Below are positions 28,464-37,038 of a stretch of 64,000 bases of DNA, piece after piece. Both the position numbers and the translations under genes were made by a program. Numbering within the stretch: position 1 is the first letter of the stretch; every line of letters begins with the position of its first letter. This DNA comes from Gordonia rubripertincta (lineage in GTDB: Bacteria; Actinomycetota; Actinomycetes; Mycobacteriales; Mycobacteriaceae), in NCBI RefSeq assembly GCF_038024875.1, contig NZ_CP136136.1, forward strand, positions 1,922,001 through 1,986,000. The letters run 5' to 3'. Under the pieces are notes generated by a model. It ran no database searches. It was not told the origin of the DNA and was given only the letters and a program-made list of their open reading frames with translations.

Positions 28464-29060
28464 TCACGAAGGGGGCGGTGCCGACAAGCCCGCGGTGACG
28501 AATCCCGCGAGTGCGTCGACGGCCGGGGCGTCGAGCGGTTCGGTGCTGCCGAAGCGCAGCAGTATCAGCTGGAAGGCGAGTGCCCAGCGGCGCCGTGCCG
28601 CGCGGGTGGGGAGTCCCGGGATGGCGTCGAGCAGGATGTCGGCGAACGGGTCGAGCCCGAACCACCGGGCGGTCCAGTTGACGTTCGGATGGCTGAGCAC
28701 AAACCGCGACAGCAGGCGTAGGTGCAGGTGACCTGTCGGATCGGCCTGGAGTTCGACGAAGGGGGCGAGCAGCACGTCCACGATGTGCCGCACCGAATCG
28801 GTCCCGGGGTCGATCGAGGACACCGCGTCGGCCCAGCACGGGGCCAGCCGTGACTCGAGCAGCGCGATGGTCAGGTCGTCCTTGGTGCCGAAGTGGTAGT
28901 GGACGGCGGCGGGGTTGGCGTCGGCGGCGGCGCAGATCGCGCGAACGGACACCTTGTCGTAGCCGTCGGCCAGGAAGAGGCGCTCAGCGACGGCGAGCAG
29001 GGCCTCTCGGGTGCCGGTCGACCCGGCCCCGGACGGCGTCGAGTCGGTGGTCTGGGTCAC
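28464..29060 (-). CDS. TetR/AcrR transcriptional regulator
   Basis: 198-residue regulator with a clear TetR HTH: LLAVAERLFLADGYDKVSVRAICAAADANPAAVHYHFGTKDDL. The C-terminal domain resembles CecR/TetR_C_33-type ligand domains and ends ALAGFVTAGLSAPPPS. I chose GTG at 29060; an upstream TTG at 29096 would lie in the operator. A perfect palindrome at 29092-29108 sits between this gene and lpd. It is directly upstream of the OYE pseudogene (80 bp gap, same strand), which is a plausible target. Confidence 0.82.
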   Translation of the reverse strand: MTQTTDSTPSGAGSTGTREALLAVAERLFLADGYDKVSVRAICAAADANPAAVHYHFGTKDDLTIALLESRLAPCWADAVSSIDPGTDSVRHIVDVLLAPFVELQADPTGHLHLRLLSRFVLSHPNVNWTARWFGLDPFADILLDAIPGLPTRAARRRWALAFQLILLRFGSTEPLDAPAVDALAGFVTAGLSAPPPS

Positions 29061-29091
29061 AGATGGGATGAAACCACAGATCAAACAGCGT

Positions 29092-29108
29092 TTCAATCAT
29101 TGATTGAA
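29092..29108. promoter_or_regulatory. Palindromic operator between TetR and lpd
   Basis: TTCAATCA-T-TGATTGAA, a perfect 17-bp palindrome 32 bp upstream of the TetR start and 64 bp upstream of lpd. Likely autoregulatory TetR site. Confidence 0.75.
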
Positions 29109-29171
29109 CCCGCGGAGAAGTTACCGCAGAGTAGTGGGACGGACTGCGGCGATCGACAGAGGAGACGTAGG

Positions 29172-30566
29172 GTGGCTGTCGTGGCTGAACACTTTCAAAC
29201 AGTTGTATTGGGTGCAGGTCCAGGTGGGTACGTAGCCGCGATCCGGTCGGCTCAACTGGGCATGAAAACCGCCGTCATCGAGGAGAAGTACTGGGGCGGT
29301 GTATGTCTCAACGTCGGATGTATCCCGTCCAAGGCGTTGCTGCGGAACGCGGAGCTCGCGCACATCTTCAACCACCAGGCCAAGACGTTCGGCATGAGTG
29401 GCGACGTGTCCTTCGACTTCGGCGCGGCGTTCGACCGCAGCCGCAAGGTCTCGGACGGCATCGTCAAGGGCGTCCACTACCTGATGAAGAAGAACAAGAT
29501 CACCGAGATCGACGGCTATGGCGTCTTCACCGATGCCAAAACCATCACCGTGGGCGATCGCCAGATCACCTTCGACAACGTCATCATCGACACCGGCTCG
29601 ACCGTGAAGCTGCTGCCGGGCGTCGAACTGTCGGAGAACGTGGTCACCTACGAGACCCAGATCCTCACCCGTGAACTGCCCGAGTCCATCGTCATCGTCG
29701 GCGCGGGCGCCATCGGTATGGAGTTCGGCTACGTGATGGCCAACTACGGCGTCGACGTCACCATCGTCGAGTTCCTCGACCGCGTCCTGCCCAACGAGGA
29801 CGCCGACTCGTCGAAGGCCGTCGCCAAGGAATACAAGAAGCTCGGCGTCAAGCTGCTGACCTCCACCAAGGTGCAGTCCGTCACCGACAACGGCGACAGC
29901 GTCACCGTCACCTACAAGGACGCGAAGGACTCCGAAGGCGAGCTGACCGTCGACAAGGTCCTCATGTCCGTGGGCTTCGCCCCGCGCGTCGAGGGCTTCG
30001 GTCTCGAGAAGACCGGTGTCGAGCTCACCGACCGCGGCGCCATCGCGATCGACGACTACATGCGGACCAACGTCGAGGGCATCTACGCCATCGGTGACGT
30101 GACCGCCAAGCTGCAGCTCGCGCACGTCGCCGAGGCTCAGGGTGTCGTCGCCGCAGAGACCATCGCCGGCGAGGAGACCATGACGCTGGGCGACTACCGC
30201 TTCATGCCGCGCGCCACCTTCTGCCAGCCGCAGGTCGCCTCGTTCGGCCTCACCGAGGCGCAGGCCAAGGACGAGGGTTACAACGTGAAGGCCACCACGT
30301 TCCCGTTCACCGCCAACGGCAAGGCGCAGGGCCTCGGCGAGACCGCCGGCTTCGCCAAGCTGGTCACCAACGCCGACACCGACGAACTGCTCGGCGGTCA
30401 CCTGGTGGGCGACAACGTCTCCGAGATGCTCCCGGAGATGACCCTGGCCCACAAGTGGGACCTCACCGCCAAAGAACTGGCCCGCAATGTGCACACCCAC
30501 CCGACCATGTCGGAGGCGCTGCAGGAGACGTTCCACGGCGCGATCGGGCACATGATCAACCTGTAG
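29172..30566 (+). CDS. lpd: Dihydrolipoamide dehydrogenase (E3)
   Basis: FAD-dependent disulfide oxidoreductase, 464 aa, E3 subunit of 2-oxoacid dehydrogenase complexes and peroxidase systems. The FAD motif VVLGAGPGGYVAAIRSAQLG, redox pair Cys45-Cys50 in GGVCLNVGCIPSKALL, NAD motif IVGAGAIGMEFGYVMANYG, and catalytic HTHPTMSE near the C-terminus are intact. The start is GTG 29172 with GGAG upstream. Very close in sequence and position to M. tuberculosis Lpd (Rv0462). A strong terminator follows. Confidence 0.97.
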   Translation: MAVVAEHFQTVVLGAGPGGYVAAIRSAQLGMKTAVIEEKYWGGVCLNVGCIPSKALLRNAELAHIFNHQAKTFGMSGDVSFDFGAAFDRSRKVSDGIVKGVHYLMKKNKITEIDGYGVFTDAKTITVGDRQITFDNVIIDTGSTVKLLPGVELSENVVTYETQILTRELPESIVIVGAGAIGMEFGYVMANYGVDVTIVEFLDRVLPNEDADSSKAVAKEYKKLGVKLLTSTKVQSVTDNGDSVTVTYKDAKDSEGELTVDKVLMSVGFAPRVEGFGLEKTGVELTDRGAIAIDDYMRTNVEGIYAIGDVTAKLQLAHVAEAQGVVAAETIAGEETMTLGDYRFMPRATFCQPQVASFGLTEAQAKDEGYNVKATTFPFTANGKAQGLGETAGFAKLVTNADTDELLGGHLVGDNVSEMLPEMTLAHKWDLTAKELARNVHTHPTMSEALQETFHGAIGHMINL

Positions 30567-30583
30567 AAGCCCACTTTGCGAAG

Positions 30584-30626
30584 TGAGGGATTCGTGCCGG
30601 AAAAACGGTACGAATCCCTCATTTTG
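30584..30626 (+). terminator. Terminator of lpd
   Basis: Stem TGAGGGATTCGTGCCG / CGGTACGAATCCCTCA with one G-T wobble, loop GAAAAA, then TTTTGTTTG. Confidence 0.9.
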
Positions 30627-30758
30627 TTTGCATGGTTCCGGCGAGTGGCAATTTCGTGCCAATTCCGAGGAACAAATCTGCGCATGAATGCGGGACCCGG
30701 TGTGAGGTTCTCCGTCGGATGCCGGGAAAAGAATGAATACACGGTATAACCAAAAGTC
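30627..30758. other. AT-richer intergenic region before amidohydrolase
   Basis: About 130 bp, visibly less GC-rich than its neighbours, holding the small inverted repeat GGCA-ATTTCG-TGCC and a CGGTATAACC box just before the ATG. No ribosome site is evident, so a leaderless transcript is possible. Nothing else recognised. Confidence 0.5.
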
Positions 30759-31997
30759 ATGACCACAACGATCCTTCACAATGCTCGCCTGATCGATGGG
30801 ACCGGCGCCGAACCGATCGCCGACGCGGTCGTCGTGATCGACGACGGCAAGATCACCTACGCCGGTGCGGCTTCCGGTGCCCCCCAGATCGACGAATCGG
30901 CGAAGCCGGTGAAGGTGGATGTCGGCGGCAACACCGTGACCCCCGGGTTCTTCGACTGCCACGTGCATCTCTCGTTGCCGGGCACCAAGGGCTCGCCGAT
31001 CATGGCCGCGATGGTGCCGGCGTCGTACCGATTCTTCGAGCTCATCGACCGGCTCAAGGTCACCATCGAGGCCGGTGTCACCACCGTCCGCGACCTCATG
31101 GGTGTCGACGTGGGCGTCCGCGACGCCGTCGCCCACGGTCTGGTCGCCGGCCCGCGTCTGCTGGTCGCCGACAAGATGCTCAGCCAGACCGGTGGCCACG
31201 CCGACTTCCACATCCCGTCGGGCCTCAGCGGGACCGGCCTGATCGGTGGTGAGCTGGTCGACACCGTCGACGAGGCGCGCAAGGCCGTCCGCGAGCTGCT
31301 CCGCAGCGGCGTCGACGTCATCAAGGTCGCCTCCAGCGGCGGTGTCTCCTCGCCCAGTGACGATCCCGACTGGCTGGGTGCCCGCACCGAGATCGTCGCC
31401 GCGCTGGTCGAAGAGGCCGAGAACTACGGCGGACGCAAGGTCGCCGCGCACGCGATCGGTTTCCTCGGTATCCAGGCCGCCGTCCAGGGTGGCGCGCACT
31501 CCATCGAGCACGGGTACGCACTCACCGACGAACTCCGTACGGAGATGGTCGAGCGCGGTCAGTTCCTGGTCCCCACTCTGATCGAGACACTGAAGCCGGA
31601 CACCGCGACGCCGCAGGCGGTCGCCAAGTCCGAGAAGTGGCACAAGCTGGCTCACGAGTCCATCGCGGCGTCGGTCGATGCCGGGATCAAGGTCGCCGTC
31701 GGCACCGACGCCGGTCTGGTGCCCGACCACGGTGCCACCCTCGGCGAGCTCGGCTGCCTGGTGAAGTTCGGTGGCATGACCCCGATGCAGGCGATCGTCG
31801 CCGGCACCAAGACCTCCGCCGAGCTCTGCGACGTCGCCGACAAGCTGGGCACCCTGGAGGCGGGCAAGCTCGCCGACGTCGTCGTCGTCAAGGGTGATCC
31901 GCTCGCCGACATCGACTCGCTCGCCGACCATGACAACATCCTTCTGGTCCTCAAGGAGGGCAAAGCAGCTTCCAATCGTGGCGGTTACGCGGTCTGA
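30759..31997 (+). CDS. Amidohydrolase-family metal-dependent hydrolase (prolidase-like)
   Basis: 412-residue amidohydrolase. The first metal motif HVHL in FFDCHVHLS, the carboxylated-Lys region VIKVASSGG, then HAIG, IEHGYAL and the catalytic Asp in VGTDAGLVPDHG match Sgx9260-type and prolidase-like enzymes; the C-terminal beta domain reads GTLEAGKLADVVVVKGDPL. Cytosolic; may cleave dipeptides, hydantoin-like or lactone substrates. Substrate not determined. Bounded by terminators on both sides, so monocistronic. Confidence 0.87.
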   Translation: MTTTILHNARLIDGTGAEPIADAVVVIDDGKITYAGAASGAPQIDESAKPVKVDVGGNTVTPGFFDCHVHLSLPGTKGSPIMAAMVPASYRFFELIDRLKVTIEAGVTTVRDLMGVDVGVRDAVAHGLVAGPRLLVADKMLSQTGGHADFHIPSGLSGTGLIGGELVDTVDEARKAVRELLRSGVDVIKVASSGGVSSPSDDPDWLGARTEIVAALVEEAENYGGRKVAAHAIGFLGIQAAVQGGAHSIEHGYALTDELRTEMVERGQFLVPTLIETLKPDTATPQAVAKSEKWHKLAHESIAASVDAGIKVAVGTDAGLVPDHGATLGELGCLVKFGGMTPMQAIVAGTKTSAELCDVADKLGTLEAGKLADVVVVKGDPLADIDSLADHDNILLVLKEGKAASNRGGYAV

Positions 31998-32022
31998 TCG
32001 GTTTCGACCGACCGATCTCGTG

Positions 32023-32056
32023 AGAGCCGGTGACCGTTCGGTCACCGGCTCTTGTC
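32023..32056 (+). terminator. Terminator of the amidohydrolase gene
   Basis: Perfect 14-bp stem AGAGCCGGTGACCG / CGGTCACCGGCTCT, loop TT, then TG. Confidence 0.85.
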
Positions 32057-32183
32057 GTATACGTCAGGCGCACTCACCGACCATTCGCTGAACGACAGAC
32101 GAATAAGACGCGCGCCGACGAGTGCATTCTCGGAGAATTCGACGAGAAACGGAAAGGCGCGGGGGCGGGCTAGGCTCGGAACG

Positions 32184-33068
32184 GTGAGTTCCGACGAGCG
32201 TGCCCGGGAATGGGAGTTGCCATGGCAGCTCGACGTCCGGGGTACAGTCGGCCATCTCCGACGCGGCGCCGGCGACCCCACGTTCGTCTACGGCAACGAC
32301 GGGTCGATCTGGCGCGCCGTGCAGACCCCCGACGGTCCCGGCACCGTGACTCTGCGCATCGACGGTTCGCGGGTGCTGGGACGCGCGTGGGGACCCGGCG
32401 GCGACTGGCTGCTCGAGCAGTTGCCGGACTTCCTCGGCGCGTCCGACGAGCCGGAGGCGATGGCGGTGCACGACGAGGTGGTCGCCGGACTCGTCCGCCG
32501 GTCGGCGGGCCTGCGGATCGGCCGCACCGACCGGGTGTGGGAGGCGCTGGTACCGGCGATCCTCGAGCAGAAGGTGGTCGGGGCGGAGGCCTTCCGTGCG
32601 TGGCGGTACCTGGTGCGGCGTTTCGGCGAGCCTGCACCGGGCCCGGTACCCGGCACGATGCGTGTTCCGCCGCCGCGTGCCGCGTGGGCAGACATCCCCT
32701 CGTGGGAATGGCATCGCAGCGGCATCGAACCGGTGCGGATGCGCACGATCCGCGGGGCGACCGCGATGGACGTCGAACATCACCACGATCGTCTCCGGCT
32801 CCTTCGGGGAGTGGGGCGGTGGACCGAGGCGGAGACGCGGGCCCGGGCGGTCGGTGACACCGATGCGGTGTCGGTCGGCGACTATCACATCCCGACGCTG
32901 GTGGGCCTGACCCTCATCGGTGAACCGGTCGACGACGCGGGCATGCTCGAACTACTGGAACCCTATGCCGGGCAACGGCGTCGGATCATCAGGATGGTCG
33001 AGCTGCACGGCGTCCGGCGAGAACGGCGCGGACCGCGGATGACGGTGCGCGACTACCGGTCCTTCTGA
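32184..33068 (+). CDS. AlkA-like DNA-3-methyladenine glycosylase family protein
   Basis: 294-residue protein of the HhH-GPD base-excision superfamily, as in mycobacterial DNA-3-methyladenine glycosylase 2 family proteins. Visible are VWEALVPAILEQKVVGAEAFRAW (helix pair), LLRGVGRWTEAETRARAVGDTDAVSVGDYHIP with the helix-hairpin-helix and the catalytic Asp region, and LLEPYAGQRRRIIRMV. GTG at 32184 is preferred. It presumably removes alkylated bases. Its 3' end overlaps the ABC permease gene by 80 bp on the other strand. Confidence 0.85.
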   Translation: MSSDERAREWELPWQLDVRGTVGHLRRGAGDPTFVYGNDGSIWRAVQTPDGPGTVTLRIDGSRVLGRAWGPGGDWLLEQLPDFLGASDEPEAMAVHDEVVAGLVRRSAGLRIGRTDRVWEALVPAILEQKVVGAEAFRAWRYLVRRFGEPAPGPVPGTMRVPPPRAAWADIPSWEWHRSGIEPVRMRTIRGATAMDVEHHHDRLRLLRGVGRWTEAETRARAVGDTDAVSVGDYHIPTLVGLTLIGEPVDDAGMLELLEPYAGQRRRIIRMVELHGVRRERRGPRMTVRDYRSF

Positions 33069-33864
33069 ACCGGAACGACAGTGCGAGACCACCGAGCGCG
33101 AAGATGACCAGCGCGACCGCGCCGCAGTAGAGCAGCCCGCCGGTGGGCCCCCACGGGGGCATGAAGGCGAGTTCCTGTCCGGTGCCGAAGGTTCCGTTGA
33201 GGAAGGGCATGTACTGCTGCAGCGTGTAACCGTCGGGCACCAGGCTGATCGCGTTCTCGATGACATACGTCCAACCGAGCAGTGCCACAACGGTTCCCGC
33301 CGGATGCCCGATGATCGCCGCGAGTCCGATGCCGATCCCGACCGCGAACACCGCGAAGACCGGCACCGTGACCAGGAAGCGGACACCCTCGGGCGAACCG
33401 ATGTCGACGCCGCTGTACACCTTCGGGAAGAAGGTGGGCAGGCTCGCCATCACCAGCGCGACCAGGACGGCGCTGCACAACGCGGCACCGACACCGTAGG
33501 CGATCCACCGGGACACCAGGCCGGTCCAGCGGCGCGGGTAGAGGTGGCGGGTGAGTTCCCCCAGCGCGCCGCGCTCGGCGGTCGCCTGGGCGTAGGCCGC
33601 GACGACGGCCCAGATCATCACGGTGAAGGTGATGACCCAGTAGACCGAGTTGGTCGTGGTGACCGAGGTGACCTGGATGCTCCCCGAGATCGACGCGAAC
33701 CGTTCGGCGACGGTGGCGACGCCGAGGGTGATGACGAGGGGAAGCAGGACCGCCCCCGGGATCAACCCGTAGAGCAGGATGCTGCGTGCACCGCCGACGC
33801 GGGTGAGTTCGGCGCGTGCGCCGCGTCCGATCTGTGCCGCGACGGCCGTGAGGGTGGCGGTCAT
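32989..33864 (-). CDS. ABC transporter permease
   Basis: 291-residue membrane protein with six hydrophobic segments (near 28-50, 75-95, 115-140, 165-190, 195-215, 240-262) and a basic tail. Encoded immediately after and overlapping the ATPase gene by 4 bp, so it should form an ABC-2 type exporter with it. The last 80 bp run antisense to the end of the AlkA-like gene, encoding an Arg-rich tail RRTGSRAPSSAVRAVLAGRRAARPS. The exported substrate is unknown. Confidence 0.82.
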   Translation of the reverse strand: MTATLTAVAAQIGRGARAELTRVGGARSILLYGLIPGAVLLPLVITLGVATVAERFASISGSIQVTSVTTTNSVYWVITFTVMIWAVVAAYAQATAERGALGELTRHLYPRRWTGLVSRWIAYGVGAALCSAVLVALVMASLPTFFPKVYSGVDIGSPEGVRFLVTVPVFAVFAVGIGIGLAAIIGHPAGTVVALLGWTYVIENAISLVPDGYTLQQYMPFLNGTFGTGQELAFMPPWGPTGGLLYCGAVALVIFALGGLALSFRFRRTGSRAPSSAVRAVLAGRRAARPS

Positions 33865-34580
33865 GCGGTGACTCCTGCGGGGGTCTGACCACCGACTGTG
33901 GCGAGGTAGGCCTCCTCGAGATCGGCGGAATCACCGACGAATTCGGCCAGCGGCGCGTCGGCGGCGATACGGCCGGAGTTCAGCACGACGACGCGGTCGG
34001 CGGTGCGGGCCACCTCGTCGAGGTGGTGGGAGGCGATGAGCAGACGCCGGCCGTCGTCGGCAAGATCTCGGAGAAGCCCGCGTAGCCAACGGATGCCGTC
34101 GATGTCCAGGCCGTTGACCGGCTCGTCGAGGACGAGGGTGCGCGCATCGCCCAGGAGGGCGGAGGCGATTCCGAGCCGCTGACGCATGCCGAGGGAGTAG
34201 TCGACGACCCGGCGGCCGGCCACGTCGGTGAGTCCGACGAGGTCGAGGACCTCGGCGACCCGACCGGTCGGGATTCCGCCGGCCCGGGCCAGCCAGGTCA
34301 GGTGGCGCCGTGCGCTGTGGCCGGGGTGGGCGGCGTCGGTGCCCAGATGCATGCCGATCACCGTGGGTGGCGCATCGAGTTCGCTGAATCGCTTGCCGTC
34401 GATCAGGATTCGGCCCGCCGCAGGAGGTATGACGCCGCAGATGGTCCGGAGCAGCGTCGTCTTGCCGGTGCCGTTGCGTCCGAGCAGATAGACCAGCTCA
34501 CCGTCGTCGACGCGGGTGGTGATGTCGTCGAGAACGGCCTGCCCGCCCATTCGGACGGACAGGCCGCTGATGTCGAGCAC
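33861..34580 (-). CDS. ABC transporter ATP-binding protein
   Basis: 239-residue ATPase: Walker A GRNGTGKTTLLRT, signature DYSLGMRQRLGIASALL (variant of LSGGQ), Walker B ARTLVLDEPVNGLD, and switch His in LIASHHLDEVA. The variant signature is typical of ABC-2 exporters. GTG at 34580 is the likely start, 5 bp after the MTB12-like gene stop, so the three genes may be one transcript. Confidence 0.9.
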   Translation of the reverse strand: MLDISGLSVRMGGQAVLDDITTRVDDGELVYLLGRNGTGKTTLLRTICGVIPPAAGRILIDGKRFSELDAPPTVIGMHLGTDAAHPGHSARRHLTWLARAGGIPTGRVAEVLDLVGLTDVAGRRVVDYSLGMRQRLGIASALLGDARTLVLDEPVNGLDIDGIRWLRGLLRDLADDGRRLLIASHHLDEVARTADRVVVLNSGRIAADAPLAEFVGDSADLEEAYLATVGGQTPAGVTA

Positions 34581-34585
34581 GGCTA

Positions 34586-35065
34586 CTAGGAGTTGCAGTA
34601 GATGTTCAGGCCGACGGTCTTGACGCCCTGGCACAGCGAGCTCGCCGCGAGCTTCCAGTTGCCGTCGAGCTTCTTGAACTCGATGGTCATGCGGATCGTG
34701 GGGCGTCCGGCCGAGCCGCTGTTGAGCGTGGCGGTGACGCTGTTGCCCTTCTGGACCAGCGGACCGGTCACCTCGTTCCAGCCGCGGGGCGCACGGAAGA
34801 GACCGAGCGAGTACACCGTCTTGGGGACGATCACCGCGTTCATCCCACCCTCCACGTTGGCGGCCTTGGCCTGGTCCGACGCCGGGGTCTCGACCAGGAA
34901 CTCGACGATGTCGTTGAGATCGGCGAGCGTCGGGCGGTCGGTGGTGACCTTGAAGTTCGGCGGGAAGGTCTTGGCGGCCGAGGCACCGCCGGTGGCCGCG
35001 ACGAGCCCGACGACGGCCACGAGCGTCGCGAGCAGCGTGATGGTCATCCTGCGGATGAGATGCAT
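34586..35065 (-). CDS. MTB12/CFP2-like secreted antigen
   Basis: 159-residue secreted protein: signal peptide (MHLIRRMTITLLATLVAVVGL, cleavage near ASA-AK), then a domain like the low-molecular-weight antigen MTB12 (Rv2376c), with PTLADLNDIVEFLVETPASDQAKAANVEGG and NGNWKLA-like LDGNWKLAASSLCQGVK. The ATG at 35065 has GGAGGG upstream. In M. tuberculosis the homologue adjoins mbtH in the mycobactin region; here an iron-box-like sequence lies upstream. Function unknown. Confidence 0.85.
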   Translation of the reverse strand: MHLIRRMTITLLATLVAVVGLVAATGGASAAKTFPPNFKVTTDRPTLADLNDIVEFLVETPASDQAKAANVEGGMNAVIVPKTVYSLGLFRAPRGWNEVTGPLVQKGNSVTATLNSGSAGRPTIRMTIEFKKLDGNWKLAASSLCQGVKTVGLNIYCNS

Positions 35066-35137
35066 GACGAGAGTCCCTCCTGTTCGGCGATGGTCGTTCG
35101 CCAACGCCTTTGGAGAAACTTAATCCTTCAAATTAAT

Positions 35138-35156
35138 TAAGGCAAGCCTCACCTGA
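35138..35156. promoter_or_regulatory. Candidate IdeR/DtxR iron box upstream of MTB12-like gene
   Basis: TAAGGCAAGCCTCACCTGA matches the IdeR consensus TWAGGTWAGSCTWACCTWA at 16 of 19 positions. It lies about 75 bp upstream of the MTB12-like start and overlaps the HTH gene stop. Confidence 0.45.
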
Positions 35157-35814
35157 GTGGGGTCTCGACGTGGTTTGCGGTGCGCCGCAACGGCGCCAGC
35201 CGCAGCACGATTTCGCAGTCGCCGCCTGCCGGGTCCGGGGCGACGGTGACGGCATATTGCGAGCTGAGGGCGGGGGAGCTGGCGGCGAGTGCCTGCTCGA
35301 TGACGCCGCGGGCGACTCCTCGGGCGACCTCGGGGTGCGTCCGGGCGATGTCCTGCAGCGGGCACGAGCAGAGTCGTAGTTCGTGAGAGCCGAACGCGCT
35401 CATGATGTTCGAGACCTCGAATCCCAGCGCGCCGAGAGTGTCCGAGGCGACGGTCACCGGGTCGGGCAGATCGGCGGTCGGCGCCGGGCGCGCATGCTCC
35501 TCGGCCCACAGGCGGCCGGCCTCGGCGCCGGCATGTTCACGAGCGGCCTGCGTGCTGCCCAACTGGCCCAGGAGATGGCCCAGCAGTGCGCCGGTGGGCG
35601 CCCGGCGGACGAGCTGATAGCCGACGCGGGGACGGCCGACGCCCGGCGTCGGAACGGTCGTGGTCTCGACCCGCCCCTCCTCGACCAGCTTGGCGAGGTG
35701 GAAACGGGCCGTGGTCACGTGCAGGTCGAGGCGCGTCGAGATCTCCCCGGCGACCATCGGTTCGACCGATTCGGACAGCAGGGCCATGATCTTGTCGCGC
35801 TGCTTGGTCGCCAT
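35149..35814 (-). CDS. HTH transcriptional regulator with Cys cluster
   Basis: 221-residue regulator: N-terminal winged HTH (ARFHLAKLVEEGRVETTTVPTPGVGRPRVGYQL), then a sensing domain with Cys149 and Cys151 in LRLCSCPLQDIARTHPEVARGV and Cys200 in GGDCEIVL. The layout recalls SufR-like and related Fe-S or metal-sensing repressors, but the exact ligand is inferred only from the Cys residues. Upstream on the same strand are the cupin and methyltransferase genes. It is a candidate regulator of that cluster. Confidence 0.78.
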   Translation of the reverse strand: MATKQRDKIMALLSESVEPMVAGEISTRLDLHVTTARFHLAKLVEEGRVETTTVPTPGVGRPRVGYQLVRRAPTGALLGHLLGQLGSTQAAREHAGAEAGRLWAEEHARPAPTADLPDPVTVASDTLGALGFEVSNIMSAFGSHELRLCSCPLQDIARTHPEVARGVARGVIEQALAASSPALSSQYAVTVAPDPAGGDCEIVLRLAPLRRTANHVETPLR

Positions 35815-35850
35815 GGCTGGTCCTCTCGATCTCGACGCGCCCCGCGTGCT

Positions 35851-36195
35851 TCAGCTCCCGGAGGGTTGCTCTCCAGTGGGATTCTCCAACACCACCAGTG
35901 TGACGACCGCATCGGTCCGTGCCACGAGCGCGTGGGGGATGTTGGCGTTCACGTGGATCGCCACGCCCGTCTCGAGGCGGGTGGTGGATTCCCCGACGGT
36001 GAAGTCGATCTCGCCGGTCTGGCCGATGACCAGGATCGGGCGGCCGGCGCAATGGTCGGGCATCGTCTGACCGGCCAGGAACGACAGGCGGATGACGTTG
36101 CCGCCGTCGTTGCGGGAGAGAACGGAGATGTCGGGACGATCGCCTGTCTTGCCGGTGTTGTCGGCGAGGCCGGTGATCACGGTCGAGTCGCTCAT
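35851..36195 (-). CDS. Small cupin-domain protein
   Basis: 114-residue single-domain cupin beginning MSDSTVITGLADNTGKTGD. Cupin motif parts include FLAGQTMPDHCAGRPILVIGQTGEIDF and ANIPHALVARTDAV, with fewer metal-binding His than usual (one per motif). Its ATG overlaps the methyltransferase stop by 4 bp. Translationally coupled to that enzyme and followed 36 bp later by the Cys-containing HTH regulator. A ligand-sensing or small-molecule-binding role is inferred. Confidence 0.82.
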   Translation of the reverse strand: MSDSTVITGLADNTGKTGDRPDISVLSRNDGGNVIRLSFLAGQTMPDHCAGRPILVIGQTGEIDFTVGESTTRLETGVAIHVNANIPHALVARTDAVVTLVVLENPTGEQPSGS

Positions 36196-37010
36196 CTCGC
36201 GGTCTCCGGCTTGGTGGCGATGACCTCGATGGCGGCCATGTGCGACTTGTACTTGGTGAACGTCGCCCGCATGGCGAGGACGCGCTTGCGTGCATCGCCG
36301 TCGCGGATCACGTTGCCGACGAACTTCAATGCCCCGACGAGTCCCTCGTCGGCGATCACGCGACGCGGCTCGAGCAGTGCCATCTTGGCGAACTTGACCG
36401 TCGTGACCTCGAAGCCGGCGTCGGTCAGCAGCTTGCGCCACTCGGCTTCGGTCAGCGGACGGGCGTTGACCTTGATCGATCGCGCCAGCGACTTGCGGAT
36501 CTCGGTCTTCTCTTCGTCCGGAAGGGTGTCGGGATTGATCGCGAGCTCATGGATCGCGTACCGGCCGCCGGGGCGCAGCACACGGAACGCCTCCTCGACG
36601 ATCTTGGCCTTGTTGCGGTCGGACTGCATCGTCAGCATCGCCTCGCCGACGGCGACGTCGGTACTCGAGTCATCGAGTCCGGTGGCCGACGCGTCACCTG
36701 CGACGACCCGGCCGCGCTCACCGATGACGCCCTTGGTGAGGACGACGGCGTCCGGATCGTCGTCGACGCCGACGTAGCTCTTCGGCGATCGCTCGAGGAT
36801 CGCGGTGGCCGTCTTGCCCAGGCCCGGTGCTATCTCGAGGACATCGGAGCCGCTGATGCGGGCGTCGTCGAGCAGGCTCTCGGTGAGCTCGAGTCCGCCC
36901 GGACGCAGGACGCGTTTGCCGAGTCGGGCGAGGAGCCAGTGGCCCGGCATGTCCTCGGTCTTGCGCTGGCCGAACGGCAGCTGATCCCCGGACGTGGTTT
37001 CGTTAGTCAT
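36192..37010 (-). CDS. SAM-dependent methyltransferase (class I)
   Basis: 272-residue class I methyltransferase: motif I DVLEIAPGLGKTATAIL, Asp in YVGVDDDPDAV, then AVGEAMLTMQSD and RVLRPGGRYAIHEL. The fold reads like UbiE/Methyltransf_11. A GGAGG site precedes the ATG. Acceptor unknown. First gene of the methyltransferase-cupin-HTH cluster, whose start codon lies in an iron-box-like sequence. Confidence 0.85.
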   Translation of the reverse strand: MTNETTSGDQLPFGQRKTEDMPGHWLLARLGKRVLRPGGLELTESLLDDARISGSDVLEIAPGLGKTATAILERSPKSYVGVDDDPDAVVLTKGVIGERGRVVAGDASATGLDDSSTDVAVGEAMLTMQSDRNKAKIVEEAFRVLRPGGRYAIHELAINPDTLPDEEKTEIRKSLARSIKVNARPLTEAEWRKLLTDAGFEVTTVKFAKMALLEPRRVIADEGLVGALKFVGNVIRDGDARKRVLAMRATFTKYKSHMAAIEVIATKPETAR

Positions 37011-37016
37011 ACCTAA
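36998..37016. promoter_or_regulatory. Candidate iron box over methyltransferase start
   Basis: On the minus strand TTAGGTATGACTAACGAAA matches the IdeR consensus at about 15 of 19 positions and covers the start codon. Weak alone; noted because a better match lies at the other end of the cluster. Confidence 0.25.
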
Positions 37017-37038
37017 CCTCCCTATTTCGAGGAGGACT

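Noticed and set aside
28893..29171. N-terminal extension of lpd upstream to 28893
   Set aside because: The extra residues overlap the TetR gene and lack any family similarity; the GTG at 29172 has a ribosome site and begins the family sequence.
29121..32045. Minus-strand open frame of about 970 codons antisense to lpd and the amidohydrolase
   Set aside because: It is antisense to two clearly conserved enzymes, crosses a terminator, and reads as Asp/Gly/Val low-information text.
34586..35104. Longer start of the MTB12-like protein at 35104
   Set aside because: The extra residues come before a proper signal peptide, and the GGAGGG ribosome site fits the ATG at 35065.
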